64,000 nt of DNA from the NCBI GenBank assembly GCA_009760855.2, contig WPIO01000025.1, forward strand, positions 4,759,001 to 4,823,000, given 5' to 3'. The notes under the pieces are model-generated. The model had not been told where the DNA came from, did not search any database, and saw only the letters and a list, made by a program, of their open reading frames with translations. Each line of letters opens with the position of its first letter. Positions within the stretch are counted from its first letter, which is position 1. A program made the position numbers and the translations under genes. This document shows, piece after piece, positions 12,991 to 51,897 of this stretch. The stretch is from Cristatella mucedo (lineage: Eukaryota > Bryozoa > Phylactolaemata > Cristatellidae).

Positions 12991-14008
12991 GCCATGGCAT
13001 CGTCACAGTATAGTCTCGGTGATTGCTGTTGTGGGGTGTCTGGAGTGGACACTTTAAGGCATTACAGCTGGATCCTTTGGCAAACCATTACTTGGCCAAA
13101 CCAGAAATACAGGGTACGAGCTATTCGGAACCAACCAAGTGGCAAAAAAACCCAGCAGAGACAATCAGAACCCACATCCCCCTGTTAGGCTCTGCACGCA
13201 AATCACAGACGGCATCACGTCCTTCTAGTCTGTTTACCGGAGATGGTCACTGTTAATATGGCAAGCAACTCATAAAATACTATAAGTATGACGGATTCTT
13301 TATCAAGACTATACTGTCAAATATGGTAGTACAGTTCACAATGGCAGCAGCCTTTGCTAGGCTCATCAGAGGCAAAATTAATTTAATCTTCTACCTCCTC
13401 TAAGCGAACAATTTCCATCCATCTTTTTCGAGCATGGAGCTGCAGTCACATTAATATTCGGAGAATCATTATTAGCTCTCATTCTGAAACGGCTAAGCTC
13501 AAAATACTGAACTCACTTGCCCGAACGAGCTCACCGACCAGCACTGACGATATTTCACATCAGTATAATAACAACCAAGAGTGGTCAACTGATGCCAGGG
13601 CAAGGAAATGATTGACGAATACTCGCAGGGTTTTGAGAGGTATGGGGCAATATACAAGTGCTCGCTGCTTGTGCACAAGCAATTTCATAGGTCATTGCAA
13701 CGAACTCTTATCGGCAGTACAAAACAGGAAGCAGGGTCTCATAAATACATCCAGCAGAACAGAAACCACCATCAACATGGGTCGCAAGGAAGCCACTCAG
13801 GACGAGTCTGTACAAGAGCCATTACTATCTCTTGCCCATCGGGGAATATCGACGACATCGGGGACCATCGGCAATCTTGCAACATCTGCTAATCGGCAAT
13901 CTTGCATGCCGTCGAGAGATGCAGGCTGCTTTCCAAGCAAAGCGCAGCCTAGCTGCACAGGCGTATTGCAATAGGTAATGCAGCCGCAGAGATACAAAGT
14001 TAAATTCA
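12991..14008 (-). other. RAD23 3' flank, probable 3' UTR
   Basis: Downstream of the RAD23 stop on the minus strand there is no other coding signal. I found no AATAAA close to the stop. The complement of 13382-13387 reads ATTAAA, a possible variant poly(A) signal about 620 bp after the stop. Where the 3' UTR ends is not determined. Confidence 0.35.
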
Positions 14009-39903
<25,895 letters not shown>

Positions 39904-40171
39904 TTTCCTCCGCTGCTGCAGCCGGTGTAACAGGCGAACGTTGGGTCGCTGAACAGCGTGAAGATTACGGTATTCTCCTGGCAGGCAGCCACCATTAAAG
40001 GTGACCGAAGGGGTGACAACTTATGCTGAGCAGTTGCGGCAATAAACACTATTAACTGCACATATTTATTGCATATATTTAAATAAAATGATAAATTCGT
40101 TATCTTTTAAGTGAAGGTTCTTTATCGCAAAAGCTCATTATCACCGCTACTTCCCCATTTCGAATGCTAAC
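39904..40171. promoter_or_regulatory. Bidirectional promoter region between RAD23 and TRMT13
   Basis: These 268 bp separate the two divergent start codons, so both 5' UTRs and core promoters must overlap or lie very close. The TRMT13 side is AT-rich (atttattgcatatatttaaat near 40060-40082), and the RAD23 side is more GC-rich. The promoter role is inferred from gene arrangement; transcription starts are not visible. Confidence 0.65.
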
Positions 40172-40179
40172 ATGGCGGC
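40168..40179 (+). promoter_or_regulatory. TISU/YY1-like element at the TRMT13 start codon
   Basis: The sequence TAACATGGCGGC surrounds the start codon. It matches the TISU consensus SAASATGGCGGC at 11 of 12 positions and the YY1 consensus AANATGGCGGC fully. In mammals TISU directs both transcription and scanning-free initiation from very short 5' UTRs. Function in this animal is inferred. Confidence 0.55.
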
Positions 40180-40378
40180 TACAGGAGAAGGCGTGGTTGT
40201 TTCCGCGGGTGTCGTTGGGCAAAAGATGAGTGAGAACCATAGCGGCAACGAGGATACCCAAAAACGTGATCAAACAACATGTGCATTCTTTGTTGCGAGA
40301 AAGAGGCGAAACTGCAAGCTGCTTCCAGCAAAAGGAATGAAGTTTTGCACAGAGCATATCCATCTCAGCTCTGACAAG
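40172..40378 (+). CDS. TRMT13: TRMT13 exon 1 (CCCH zinc finger)
   Basis: Residues 1-69, ending in phase 0 at donor gtgagc. A short unstructured N-terminus is followed by CAFFVARKRRNCKLLPAKG and KFCTEH, the TRM13-type CCCH zinc finger. The upstream context is the TISU-like element. Confidence 0.95.
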
Positions 40379-43300
40379 GTGAGCACGGCTCCAAGCCTTC
40401 ATGCGAGCCATGTTTGCACATTTTTAGATGATTATAGGAAGTCAATACCTTTAAAAAGCATATCTATAAGGCGCTGAATCTTCGGTGATATGTTGTGCCG
40501 TTACTGGCTTTTAGGTGGCCGATATATGTCAGCTTATATTGTTCGTTATCCAACGTGGTGCGAGATATCATGCTGCATGTGGTATCTCAGCAAACTATGT
40601 CGATTTTGGTATTAATTTAGCCATTCGGCTCTCATATCTGAAGTTTAGGAAGAGAGCATCGTGTTTTTTCTGGCAGCACAACCCGGACAATCGACGCCGA
40701 AGGCAAAGCTCCATGCTTTTGACTAACTTTGAAGGAATCGTTTCGCTTCGGAAGCTATCTGGATTCGAATTCGTGCAGTGACTACTAGGGTGCGTCTAAC
40801 GAAGCTATACATGTCAAATTCCACTTAGCAGCCAAGTCTGTAACTAACATGCGCAATATTTTTTAAATAAAAAAGGCGTGAATATTTCAACATTGAGGCC
40901 ATTTTTCCCTGAGGCCATTTTTAAAAGCCACGACATTTTTAAAAGCCACGATGTGGCTTTTTAAAATGGCCACTCCTTTAGAAGCAGCCGATGTATACAT
41001 CCCGTTGCCACTTACTACCACTTGCAGAGGATTTTGCTTCCGTTGTGGATTGGGAGTGATTGATGCCCTTAGCTCTGACGTTGCTATCCGACGTTCTGAT
41101 GTGTCATACAATATCATAGTTGAGCCCACTGCAACTTCATCGACAGCTAGTCCTTCCTTGCTCTTGGCCCACAAATTAGACTCCAAAGTCAGGAAGGTAT
41201 CCAGAAGCTCGAAGATGTCAGAAAACCTCTTAGTAGACGGTGCCACAAAGTTGGTTTGCTGTTTTTCTCGAACAATAGATGCAAGGTGGTTTTAACGGCT
41301 TTTCTGAAACCTTTCCTGGTTCATAGCTTTGCCACCACCATAGCATGCTTCTCATGAAGAGAAATTGCATCTTCAGAAAGAGGCGAGTCCAATTTATTCT
41401 TTGGTCCGGTATACAAGTTGTCCCGTGAATACTGTTCTTGCAGCTTGCAGCACTGACAATGCTCTGGTTGTGATACATCGCAAGGCACCGAGAATTCCTG
41501 CCTCCCTCTCCTCCCCTACCGTCGGTTCGAGTGAGGAGTCTTAATACGGTGGCGTGAACGAGTATTATGCATTAAAATTGTAATAAAAAAGAGATGCCCT
41601 GAAGATACCATAACGACCGAGGCTGTTTTCCACCTTAGGCTATTTGTTCCAAACTCGGAGACTGTAACCGTCGGTTCAGGTACCTTATAATTGATCGGGC
41701 GTTTGTCGAGGCTCGTCTCCAAATGAACTGCTTGCATAAGTGAAAATGTGGGTGTACACCTGAATAGAAGGTTAATATAATTAATTCATCTGTATAGCAC
41801 CAAAAGAGAACTTGATCTCAATTTAGGCACTTTACATATGCCACAGAGCTCGAGCCCACGACCTCGGCCATCAAATACATTTATCTTGACCTTGGTGTTA
41901 AAGAGCATCTTGATCCCAGGGCCAAACCAGGGTTACAGTGTGCTTCGTTTCGAGCAGCAGACATATGCCGTGGCACGTTATATCTATTAAAGGACGAACA
42001 CTTGAATGGCTTGGGTAGGAATGCACATCGTTGGCTTATGGATTTCCGGGTGCTAGATGAGGACAGACGAATCGCATAATGTGCATCTGTGGACTGTTGA
42101 ACTGGACCCCTCACTATCTAGCTGAAGATAGTCGGAGTAGGAAGGTCGGCCGAGTAGCTGTTACATTATTGCTGAAAGTTTGCATTACTAGTCCTTCCAA
42201 CGATATATGCCACTTTGCTATCTTTCAATTGTTACAGCTCTCGTCGTGGAGTAAGTATTTTGAAAGAGTGTTAGATTGGAAACAGCAGTTGACTTTGACA
42301 TATCTGTGTATTGCTCTCACTGATCTATGAAGTTTTCCTTACCAGAAAGAAGAATATCTTTTCTATTGCTCACAAAGACTACAAATGGTTTCTTTTTTCA
42401 AAGGTAATGCAGATAATTTAAGGGTTTTTCAAAATTAGCTGTTTAGTCATTTTAAAGTAGAAAATACAGCTATAAAGATGCAGGATCTTATTGGGGACAA
42501 TAAGGATGGGATGATGTGCTTGCAAAAAAGAATCTGTTTCTTTAGGTAAGTGCGATTTTTTGGTGATTGATTACGGTTCCTGATCATCCCTGATAGTTCG
42601 AATGTTTCTTGCGACCTGCTCTTTATCAAAGATTAGCAAATTCACAGAATGCAGATTGTATGGTGCATAGAAAAATATGAATATTGACTCGTGATACTCT
42701 TATTTGGTCGATTCATTACCTGTTATATTTTCTGTCGTTCATTTTCCCAATTTATCGTGCAGTTTCTTTGTTGGCTCTTGGTTAGCAGGAATATTGTCTG
42801 TTTGTTCATTTGCTGCTTGATCGTGGTAGTAGTGCAGCTCGGTTTGTTCTCCATTCGCACCCATGCTGTTACAGCAGTCACCCAGGTTTGGTCTCTCTAT
42901 TCTCTGAGTACCTCTCGGTCACTCTGCATGGCGACCTTATTCCGAGATGTACGGTGCAGTCACCAGGATTGATCCATTCGTAGGATCGGTCCATTCCTCT
43001 GTATTCCGTGTTAGTTTGGCCTAGTGGTTAACATACTTGCCTCGATCAAAGTCAAGGTGAATGTGTTCGCTGACCGAGGTCGTGGGCTCGCGCACCAGGG
43101 CATATATGAAGCTCCTGAAAAGAGATTAAGTTCTCTTAGGGCGCTATGCAAATAAAATTGTGTGCTCACACACACACACACATGTGGCTTTGCATTGCAC
43201 GGTGTTGACTGTTTGTTGGGCCGTGTTGGCAGCATGTAGTAGCTGCATGTGCTTTCACGGCAGGAGCTGTATGCCGGCTAGCTCTTTCTCTCATTCACCT

Positions 43301-44349
43301 GTGCTTCGCAGAGGCTGTTGTTGCCAGTCATCCAAATCTGTTTCATCGTTGTAGGAACACTATGAGAGCATTAATAGCCGGCAGCGAATCCCGTGCCCTT
43401 TGAACCCTAAGCAGTAAGTGTGAGCCCTTGCATCAGCAGCAGAAAACGAGTCATATTCTTCCTCTATTTAGAGTCCAATGCGCATATGCTAGCTACTCAT
43501 GGTACCGGTCTCATGGGCTAAGGCAGCAGCATAGAGCAGGGATTACATTGTGTATGCATGATGCTTCAGCTCGACTGCTGTCGCGATATACATAGAACTG
43601 CGCATAAGAAAAATCATGCATTGCCTACCCCCATTAAGACCACTTGGTCCAGCGGTTAAGGTGCTTGCCCCGACCAAAGTCTGGCTGAGGTCGTGGGCTC
43701 GAGCCCCGAAGCATATGTGAAGCGCCTGAATAGAGATTAATTTTTCTTTGGGCGCTATACAAATGAATTTTATTATTATTACTTTGACCACCGATACGAA
43801 GACTCGAGATCAAACCAGACCAAACAAGAGCACTGCGTGATCTACGAAAGTGGCTAAGGGGGGATTTTTTAATATATTAATTCAGTTGTATTAGTATATT
43901 AATGCAACTTTATTAATGCAAAACCCGTAGTAGTGTTTAGTCACCAGATAAATGGCTCTAGAATTCTTAGAATCCGAAAGGGGAAAAAGAATGCTGGCAT
44001 ACGAAGGTTATTTGTATCTCATGGAAAGAAATTGTACAAAATGAGATACGGAGATGCTGTGATCGTTCTTGCAACAGTCCACTGCCACTCAGCTAATAGA
44101 GCGATTGCCAAACTGCAATCTCATCATTCCCACGCATCATCAACTGGTCAGCTTGACAAAGCTCGAATACAATACAATCAGCCATCAAGCGACATGCAGA
44201 AGAAACAGCTAGAGCAATCATCCTGGCAACGTTGGGAAATCTGAACCAGCAGCTCAAGCAACCTTACCGAAAACAGACTGTATTAAACAAAACATTAGAA
44301 GATATATATATATATATGTGCATCTATTTGTATTATATATATATATATG

Positions 44350-44409
<60 letters not shown>

Positions 44410-47400
44410 GTATTTGTATAGCACCCTAAGAGAACTCATCTCTATTCAGGCGTTTCACATATGCCACGGGGCTCCAGCCCACGACCTCGGTCGGTGCAAG
44501 CAGGTTAACTGCTGGGCCAAACCAGCGCATACTGCCAGTTTCAGCCTTAGACGATCTTCTGCTTGAACTTCAGAAAACGTTTAATGATATGCCTTTCCTT
44601 ACGCCATGATATTGATTTTCTACTGTTCGCAGCTGATGAAGATCTTCAGTTCAGTTCCTCAGAGGATGAGGAGTGTAGTTCACCGATAGCACTTTCAAGG
44701 TCAGTCTAGTTGGATATACGCAGCTGTTTACTATTCATGGAATGCAAGATGGAATCAGTACTCCAAGCGTCTTTGCCCCTCTTCCGAACAAATTGGAAGC
44801 TACCTACACAGCACTACTAACAAAGTTAGCAGAGATCGAACCGGGATTGCGACCACACAGTCATCACCGATTTCGAACAGGTTTCGATGAGTGTGTTCAC
44901 CAATGTCTTCAATCCACAAATTCCTGGCCGCCATTTCCACTTTGAGCAGTGCATCCGGCGTAAGGTTCCAGGATTTTCAAATGTCGGCAGATGCAACAAC
45001 GAGCCTGAATGTGCGATGCTCATTCGTATCCTTGCCACTCCGGCATACGTTCCAAACGATGATTAAGTTCATGTCTATGAAGAACTGTTAGAACTGAATA
45101 CTTTTCCAGAAGTCGACCAAATGCTCAACTACTTTAAAGACACGTTCATCCGAAGACGACCAAGACGACGAAGAGCTGGTGCTCTCTTTCCATCCAACAT
45201 CTGGGATTGTTACCAAGCTGTCCATGATGCTCCATGCACTAACCGTGCAGTAGGAAGGTGGCATAATGGATTTGCACGTTCAGTTCAAATTATATACCCA
45301 GCTTTGCTGAGGTTAGTGGTTAAAATCCAGAAGGAACAGAACATGAATCAATTGATCGTCGAACGTATGCATGCAGGTGAAGATGCTCCTGTAAGAAAGA
45401 AGAAATATCAAGATCTGAATCTTCGATTGCCAACGTTTGTGCTAAATTATGAAAAGCGCACATCAATTGATTACTTGTGTGGATGTAGCCACAACATTAA
45501 TTTAGTTTTTTAATAGTACACTATAAAATAACTGAAAACCATGACTATAATTACTACGTCAGTTAAATTGTGTATTATTTTTTAGGCTACTTTGATTTTT
45601 TCAATAAATTGTAATTTTAAAATCTTTCTTTAAACAGTGGATGACTTTTTATCACAGATGTAAACAGTTTTTTGTATTTTCTTATTGAAAATACGCCATG
45701 AAAATTGTACTGTTCCGAAGTCATGCCCTTAATTCTTCGCGCCCAGCTGTCCCCGTCGAATTTCCCACGCCGATTCGTTTGCCCTGTGCATATAGATAAT
45801 TGATAAATAAACCTCTTCTAGAGTTTTTTACATGTGTTGCAACGGTAGAATGTTAATTGGTTAGTGATAGCATGCACAGTGTCAGCATGCATAAGCGTAC
45901 CCAAGACAATTCACAAGGACAGAGCAAATGCTGTGAGGAATAGATTTTGGTTAAAAGTTATACTATATTTGTCATCAAACGTCCTTGAACTTTATATTCT
46001 GCAATCATGGACATGTTGAGTGAAACCTGTCTAACCGAAATCAGAAATGAACCTGCACACTGCAGTAGTGTACATGCAGAGCTGAACTCGCATTTGAAAT
46101 TTCACCTTGATCTGTGCAGTACTGGTCAAATTCTACAATTTGCAAGGCACAATGCTACACTGTAAATGAAGCTGTTTAAAAGTTACAAGCATTTAGCTTA
46201 ACAAGCTGCAAACGTGTACTTCAATTTACCAAGGTTTAGTAAGTTGGGATACATGTCGCATATAAGGCAGAGATCGGTAAATTGATTGTTTGTAGGTATG
46301 TTGCTTAATGTAGATGTGTTGCCTTCTGTAGATATGGTTACATCCTGGTTTAGACATGGTTTGCATAATCATTTTGTAATGCTTTCATTTTGTAATGCTA
46401 TTCAGTTATTGTCGAAACTTAAGATCCCATTTCTAACACATTTGTCTTTTGAAAGGTGCCCTAATTAAATAATCGATTGTTGGACCAATCTTTTGAGTAT
46501 TTTCTGGACATTTACCCTTAATGTCAATTGATAGGGAGTTTTAGGCTTTGGGAGGATATGACCTGAAGACATGGGTCTCCTAAGGATTTAAGGTTGGTTA
46601 AAGGGACAGCTAATTGACTCAAGTCAGATGGAAGGGTGATATCATGCAAAGCCCAATTAGGAAGTATTTTAGATAGGCAGGCTGGAGCGAGGGAATGGAG
46701 AGATCTAAAAGTGAGTGACAGAACCTTGAAGAAGATAAGCTAGCTAGTTGATGGGGAGTCAGTGCAAGTTGGGGGGAAGTATAATATGGTTCTATATGTC
46801 CATGATTAATACAAAAATAAAGCTCCATGGCATATGATGGCGTATACAGCAAAATGTATCCAACCGAAATCAGAAATTATCCTGACTCTTGTAAAACCAG
46901 CAGAGCTGAACGTGCATTTCAAATTTCGCTCACATACGTGAAGTATTAGTCGATTTATGAAATTTACAAGGCACCAACTTACCCTGGATTTGAAGCTGTA
47001 TAAAAGTCACAAGAATGCACCTCAACAAGCTTCAAGCATGTATTGCGATCTGGTAAGGCTCAACAAGTTGGGATACAAGGCGCATATGGTGCAGAGATCG
47101 GTACATTTTTTATTTGATTTGTTGCTTCCGGTTTACATCCGGGTTAGACATGATTTGCATAACCATTTTTTCTTTCATGCTGAAGTCGGCAGAACTTCCG
47201 ATCCCAGTTTTAACATATTTGTTATTCGAAAAGTACCCTAAGCACGTATTCGATTGTCAGACAAATTTTATAAGTATTTTCTTGACATTCTCACTTAAGA
47301 GCAAGCACCTTACCTCTGCACCAAAGGTTTCGCAAACACATTTGCGCACACACGCATGCGCGCGAAGCCCAGTGTCTTTGCCCAGGGATAGGTTCTTGCT

Positions 47401-47569
47401 CTTTGTGATTTAGGTTGTGGTTTTGAGCCCTGCAGTGTACGATGTTTTATTACTCATTGCAAGGGGCAGTGATAGCCTTAAGGCTCTTCTGCCTCTGTAT
47501 AAATGAGACTGTTGAATCAGATAGTCGGCTCTCTCCTTTCTCTCTCTCTCTCTCCCCCCTATCGCTCTT

Positions 47570-47613
<44 letters not shown>

Positions 47614-50600
47614 GTATGCTCACGTGCAAGAACCCAAATTCTGTTCTTGCACGTATGTCGTCCTGCTATTCTATCCGAGATGCTGAGTCGTCAGAGCCAT
47701 TCGCTACATTATATGCCCAAGGCTGTGTAGCAGGCTTTGATCCCGGGATCCAGAGTGCCGACCGTGAGTGCATTACCTCTGCTGGCTGGTAGCAACTGAC
47801 CAGCAGCAACTGAGAGATGCCGTTGGACTTCTCAATTTTCTTCTGGGCCACCACTGTTGCTAGGGTGTAGCTGTCAAGTTTGACCATGGCATCGATGATA
47901 ACCCCTTCCGATACTTGTCTGTAGTGAGATCAGCAGGGTGGCAGGCTTGTCGACAAGAGGAAGCACACCATTCTCCAAACTAGTTCGGGGTGTATATGAG
48001 ATGGATGGGCAGAGCTTTGGTGATGTGGCCCGGGATTGCTTTTTGCTGGGCCATGATGGTCCTGTGCATTGCCGAGCAATTTATTGTGCATGTGACACAC
48101 TGATTCGTGTTTTCGGAGGTGGGCACCGCAGATGGCAATGATCCTACGTAATAGCTGCAGATGGCCATGTCTACAGGCATGTCCTCGTGTCGGGCTCTGA
48201 ACAGTAGGCAGAGTTCAGTGGTCTGGTAGTGGCTTTGCAGGTTTTGCATGGCAAACGATCTTGTCACCAGCCAGCATCATACCGTGCTCGTGCTAAGCTG
48301 CCCACAACTTGCCACTGGCCTGCCTGGTGGAGTCAAGTAGGTCGTGGGTTGGTTCGATTCCTGCAGAAGGAAATCCTGTATAGCCGCTGCATGCTGGGTG
48401 ATAGCAGCTGAGGCTGCTCTGGAACTATAAAGCTACCGAATCAGCTGACCTTTACCTTTTGCCGGTCCTGTTGTCATCAGACGTGCCGTGTGCAATTCAA
48501 TGACCCTGTAGTGCCATTTGAGATGTTTAACTGACTAGGCGACAGATCCTCTCCTTGATTTCAATGTTGACTCTAGAGAAAACGGTTGGGCAATCAAAGC
48601 AAAGCTCGATAGGGTTACCGAGTCACCTTCGCCGTGAGCACTGTGCAATCACGAGGAAGTGCTTCTTCAGTGCCGCCAATGCGCCCTTGAATGTCGGCTT
48701 GGAGTGCATATCTGGCTGTGCAGAAGCCACTTCCATTGTTTACTTGCTCGTGGTACAGACGTTAGACCTTTACTGGCTTTATCAGCAAGGTTGGAATTAT
48801 TGCTGTTATGCGTGCTTATTTTTTAGTTCATGTTTCCAAGACCAGTTACAGAGGCATCTGGAACGCTGTAATGCTCGAGAGAAGCTGCTGGGGGTATGCT
48901 ATTTTATCTGCTTTCTTATCAGTTGGGATTTCTAAGTTAGATGTCACCCACAACAGTCACTTGGCAATATTCATTTCAGCCTTATCACGTCAAAGATGTC
49001 AATTCTGGAAGTGTAGAGGATGACTTACTTCCAGCTAAAGTGATTATTTGCGCTTACGCCCTCGACGCGATCGGTCTGCATTTGCATTCCGACGTTAAGC
49101 CCTTTGGGCCTTAATGGTGGCTGACGTCTCTGACATTGTTTTGCAGTTCCGGCTTGCTGACGCAAATCCAGAGGAGGTTGTTGCAGTGGTTCGAAGAATT
49201 CAGGATATCGTTGGGGGTAAGTGCAGTGCCTGCTGCTTGAAACGTCTGCTTTCGGTTAATTTCTCGTGGCGAGGGTGAAGCTAATTCTGAGAGGCCTTAT
49301 CCCTCCTTCATCTATCAACTTGCATTCTGTGCTCGGAGCGCCGATTCGTTACGAGCGAGCAAGCGCCATTACACCTGCGCTAGCCCTTTTGTTTCTAGCC
49401 ACTACACTACTATCTCGTCGTGCCAAGCTTAACAGCTCAGAAATGGTCACGCTGTCACCTGCAGTCTATCGCTGCCGATAACAGCAAAGTCCTGTCAATG
49501 TCAAAGTCAGTCAATGTCCCTGCCGTAGAGCAAGAGGGCTGCACAAGCGGCGGGCGTCAGTACGCCCTGCTGTGCTGCCTTGCACTTGGCGGTTCACTCA
49601 GGCCCACCTGCAGCAAGCCTCTTCTTTTTCTCGTGTGATTTCCTTTCAGAGTGTGTGCACCCAAAGCAGACAAAGTGCTTGCCTGCTGCCTCAGTGCAGT
49701 GCTACTGCTTCCGGCCCTGATTGCATCGTCGAAGGCATGGCATCTAGCTGTCTAGCTAGTTGACGTAGATTGCCTTAATTTAATTTGTGTTATTCGTAAC
49801 CTCTGCTGGCTTTAGGTTTGCTTTCGTCATTTACGTTTATTTCCATCGATTTCTTACCACGTGTGCTTACAACGAATTACTAGTCGACTTTCTTTTGCTT
49901 TCAGTCATTAGCAGTGTGCATTCTGCTGGTTCATTGACTCGCTATGCCACAGATATGCCTCTTGTTTACTAGCAATCTGTGAACTACTGTGGCTTTCCGT
50001 CAAGCCAACCTGCATGAGTGGCACTTCACCTTTCAGAATCGCAACAAACTCCCGTTTTTTCAAGGAGTTAAAAGTAGAAAAGTCTCTACATATACCTTGC
50101 TATAGGACGGCTAGCTGGCTGGTCGTTGAAACAGACGTTGGGCCCTTTCTTTTTGCCCGGCATCTTGTGCCAACGGTTGACTTAGCTCAGCTCCTATGGA
50201 TGATCAGTTGGATAGATGCATTTGCTCTGCTTACTGCAGCACCGACTGTGGTTCCGACAAGCGATTCTGTCTGTAGATGTAATGGCCTATGTAGTGCCTG
50301 AGCCGTAATGGCACACTAGGTAAGGCGGTTGCTTTCACGACCTCGGTCCCGAGGTCGTGGGTTCGATTCCTGTGGTAGGCGATCCTTTATTGCCACTGCA
50401 AGCGGTGGTGATAGCCGTAAAGGCTCTTCTGTCGCTATACAAAAAGAGGCTGTTTAAGCAGCTAGGATTTTTTTTATGTAATAAAGTGACTGTCGCCGTG
50501 TAAAAGCATAAACCGTGCCGAAACATAGGGACACTGGAAGTGAATGGCCTAACCACATCCACCTACTGCTGGTTGGGTTGTTGACGTTAGGATCTCTCAT

Positions 50601-51839
50601 CTCTAATATATTATAAGCAGCTTGCTGTCTGTTGCGCACAGACTTATCACGATATCTTTTTAACAGTCGTGCTTTTCACTGAGTGTAGCATAGATTAATC
50701 TCATTGTATGTTATTGGCATGTTTACAGCCGAAGAAGACCGCAACATTGCAATTGTCTGATAAGCTTTTGTCTTACTTGGCATAGGTGTGCCAGTGAATG
50801 CATAGTATAATAGAGGAATTCATAGTTGTTTAAATTTCACGCGTGATTCCTGAAGGAATTGTGATTGCTTGTTTGTTATGTGCAGTGGAAAAGGGTGGAC
50901 TTTGTCTAGTTAAGTCATGCAAAGTTTTCTCACCAATTTACCAAAAAATCTAGCATTACAAGCAGAGAGACTATCTAAGTCTGCTTTCCTAAGAAGGTCG
51001 TTCACTGTACACTCGAAGCAATGATGACTCGGTGGTGGAGTGATCAGCTCTAAAACTAGAGTGGGCCTTACTAGCTAGGTTTTATTTTAGGTTTCATTAT
51101 ATGAGTTGAGCTGGTGTGCCACGAATTGTTCCACTGTCTTTGAAAGGAACGGTAGAAGGGAGGCTGGAGCCCCAGGTCTTGTTCTAGCGCCTTTTAATAA
51201 CGCTGTAGTCTGCTAGGGCCTGATTCGAACGAACGAGGCAAATGACCCCATTACCAGAATGTACTCTGCAATTTGCTGAACAATTTCCCGAAAAGAAAAG
51301 CATCATAAGTTGCACTGCCGATCTCCCGACTCAGGCGTTAGTGCTACATGCCTCCCGGAGAGACGCGCCATAACGAAGCAGAACCAGCCAAGCCTGCAAG
51401 AATCCTGCCTACATGCCAATAAACTGAGCAAAAGCCGAATATGGGTCAAGGGTTTGAGGGGTCGTTTCTTCCACTGGTCCTGGTCTCTCTCTCTCTCGAA
51501 GGCAGCTGGCCACCCTGCCAGGCTGAAGCAAGTAGCCATTCATAGGCAGCATGGTAAAATGACTGGCATTCGTTAAATCAAAAGCATCCTCTCACAAATG
51601 CCTACAGGCCTCACTCAGTGGCACAACCACAACACATCCACACACAAGCAGCTTTTGCCGGGCTCATCCATTCATTGCCTACATAGATTTGAGCACCAGT
51701 TTTCTGGTACCGAGCATGGCAGTCCATTTGTTCAGTGTCTCAGTATGGTCATCGCTGGTCTCAAGGGCTCATTTGGAAGGCCTGTCTGTTGTCTGTTTGC
51801 ATTCAGGTCGGTGGGCAGCACTAAGCAATATGTTTTCTT

Positions 51840-51897
<58 letters not shown>

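Larger units (their letters stand above)
43930..45520 (+). pseudogene. MULE (Mutator-like) transposase relic with FLYWCH finger
   Basis: The first part near 43970-44270 resembles a FLYWCH zinc-finger region (KKMLAYEGYLYLMERN). The second part from about 44715 matches the MULE transposase domain and C-terminus in shifting frames: FAPLPNKLEATYTALLTKL, VFNPQIPGRHFHFEQC, IRILATPAYVPNDD, NIWDCYQAVHDAP, NRAVGRWHNGFARS and KKKYQDLNLRLPTFVLNYEK. The middle is missing, replaced by AT repeats and a SINE. Stops and frameshifts show it is dead. Same strand as TRMT13, in intron 2. Confidence 0.82.

Noticed and set aside
49040-49093. A longer TRMT13 exon 4 ending at the donor gttaag near 49094
   Set aside because: In phase, but it would add 18 residues at a place where the shorter exon gives exactly the spacing seen in human TRMT13.
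50302-50380. A functional tRNA gene
   Set aside because: A- and B-box sequences are present but no cloverleaf with a paired acceptor stem is seen, and the same head recurs with a SINE body and tail at many sites.
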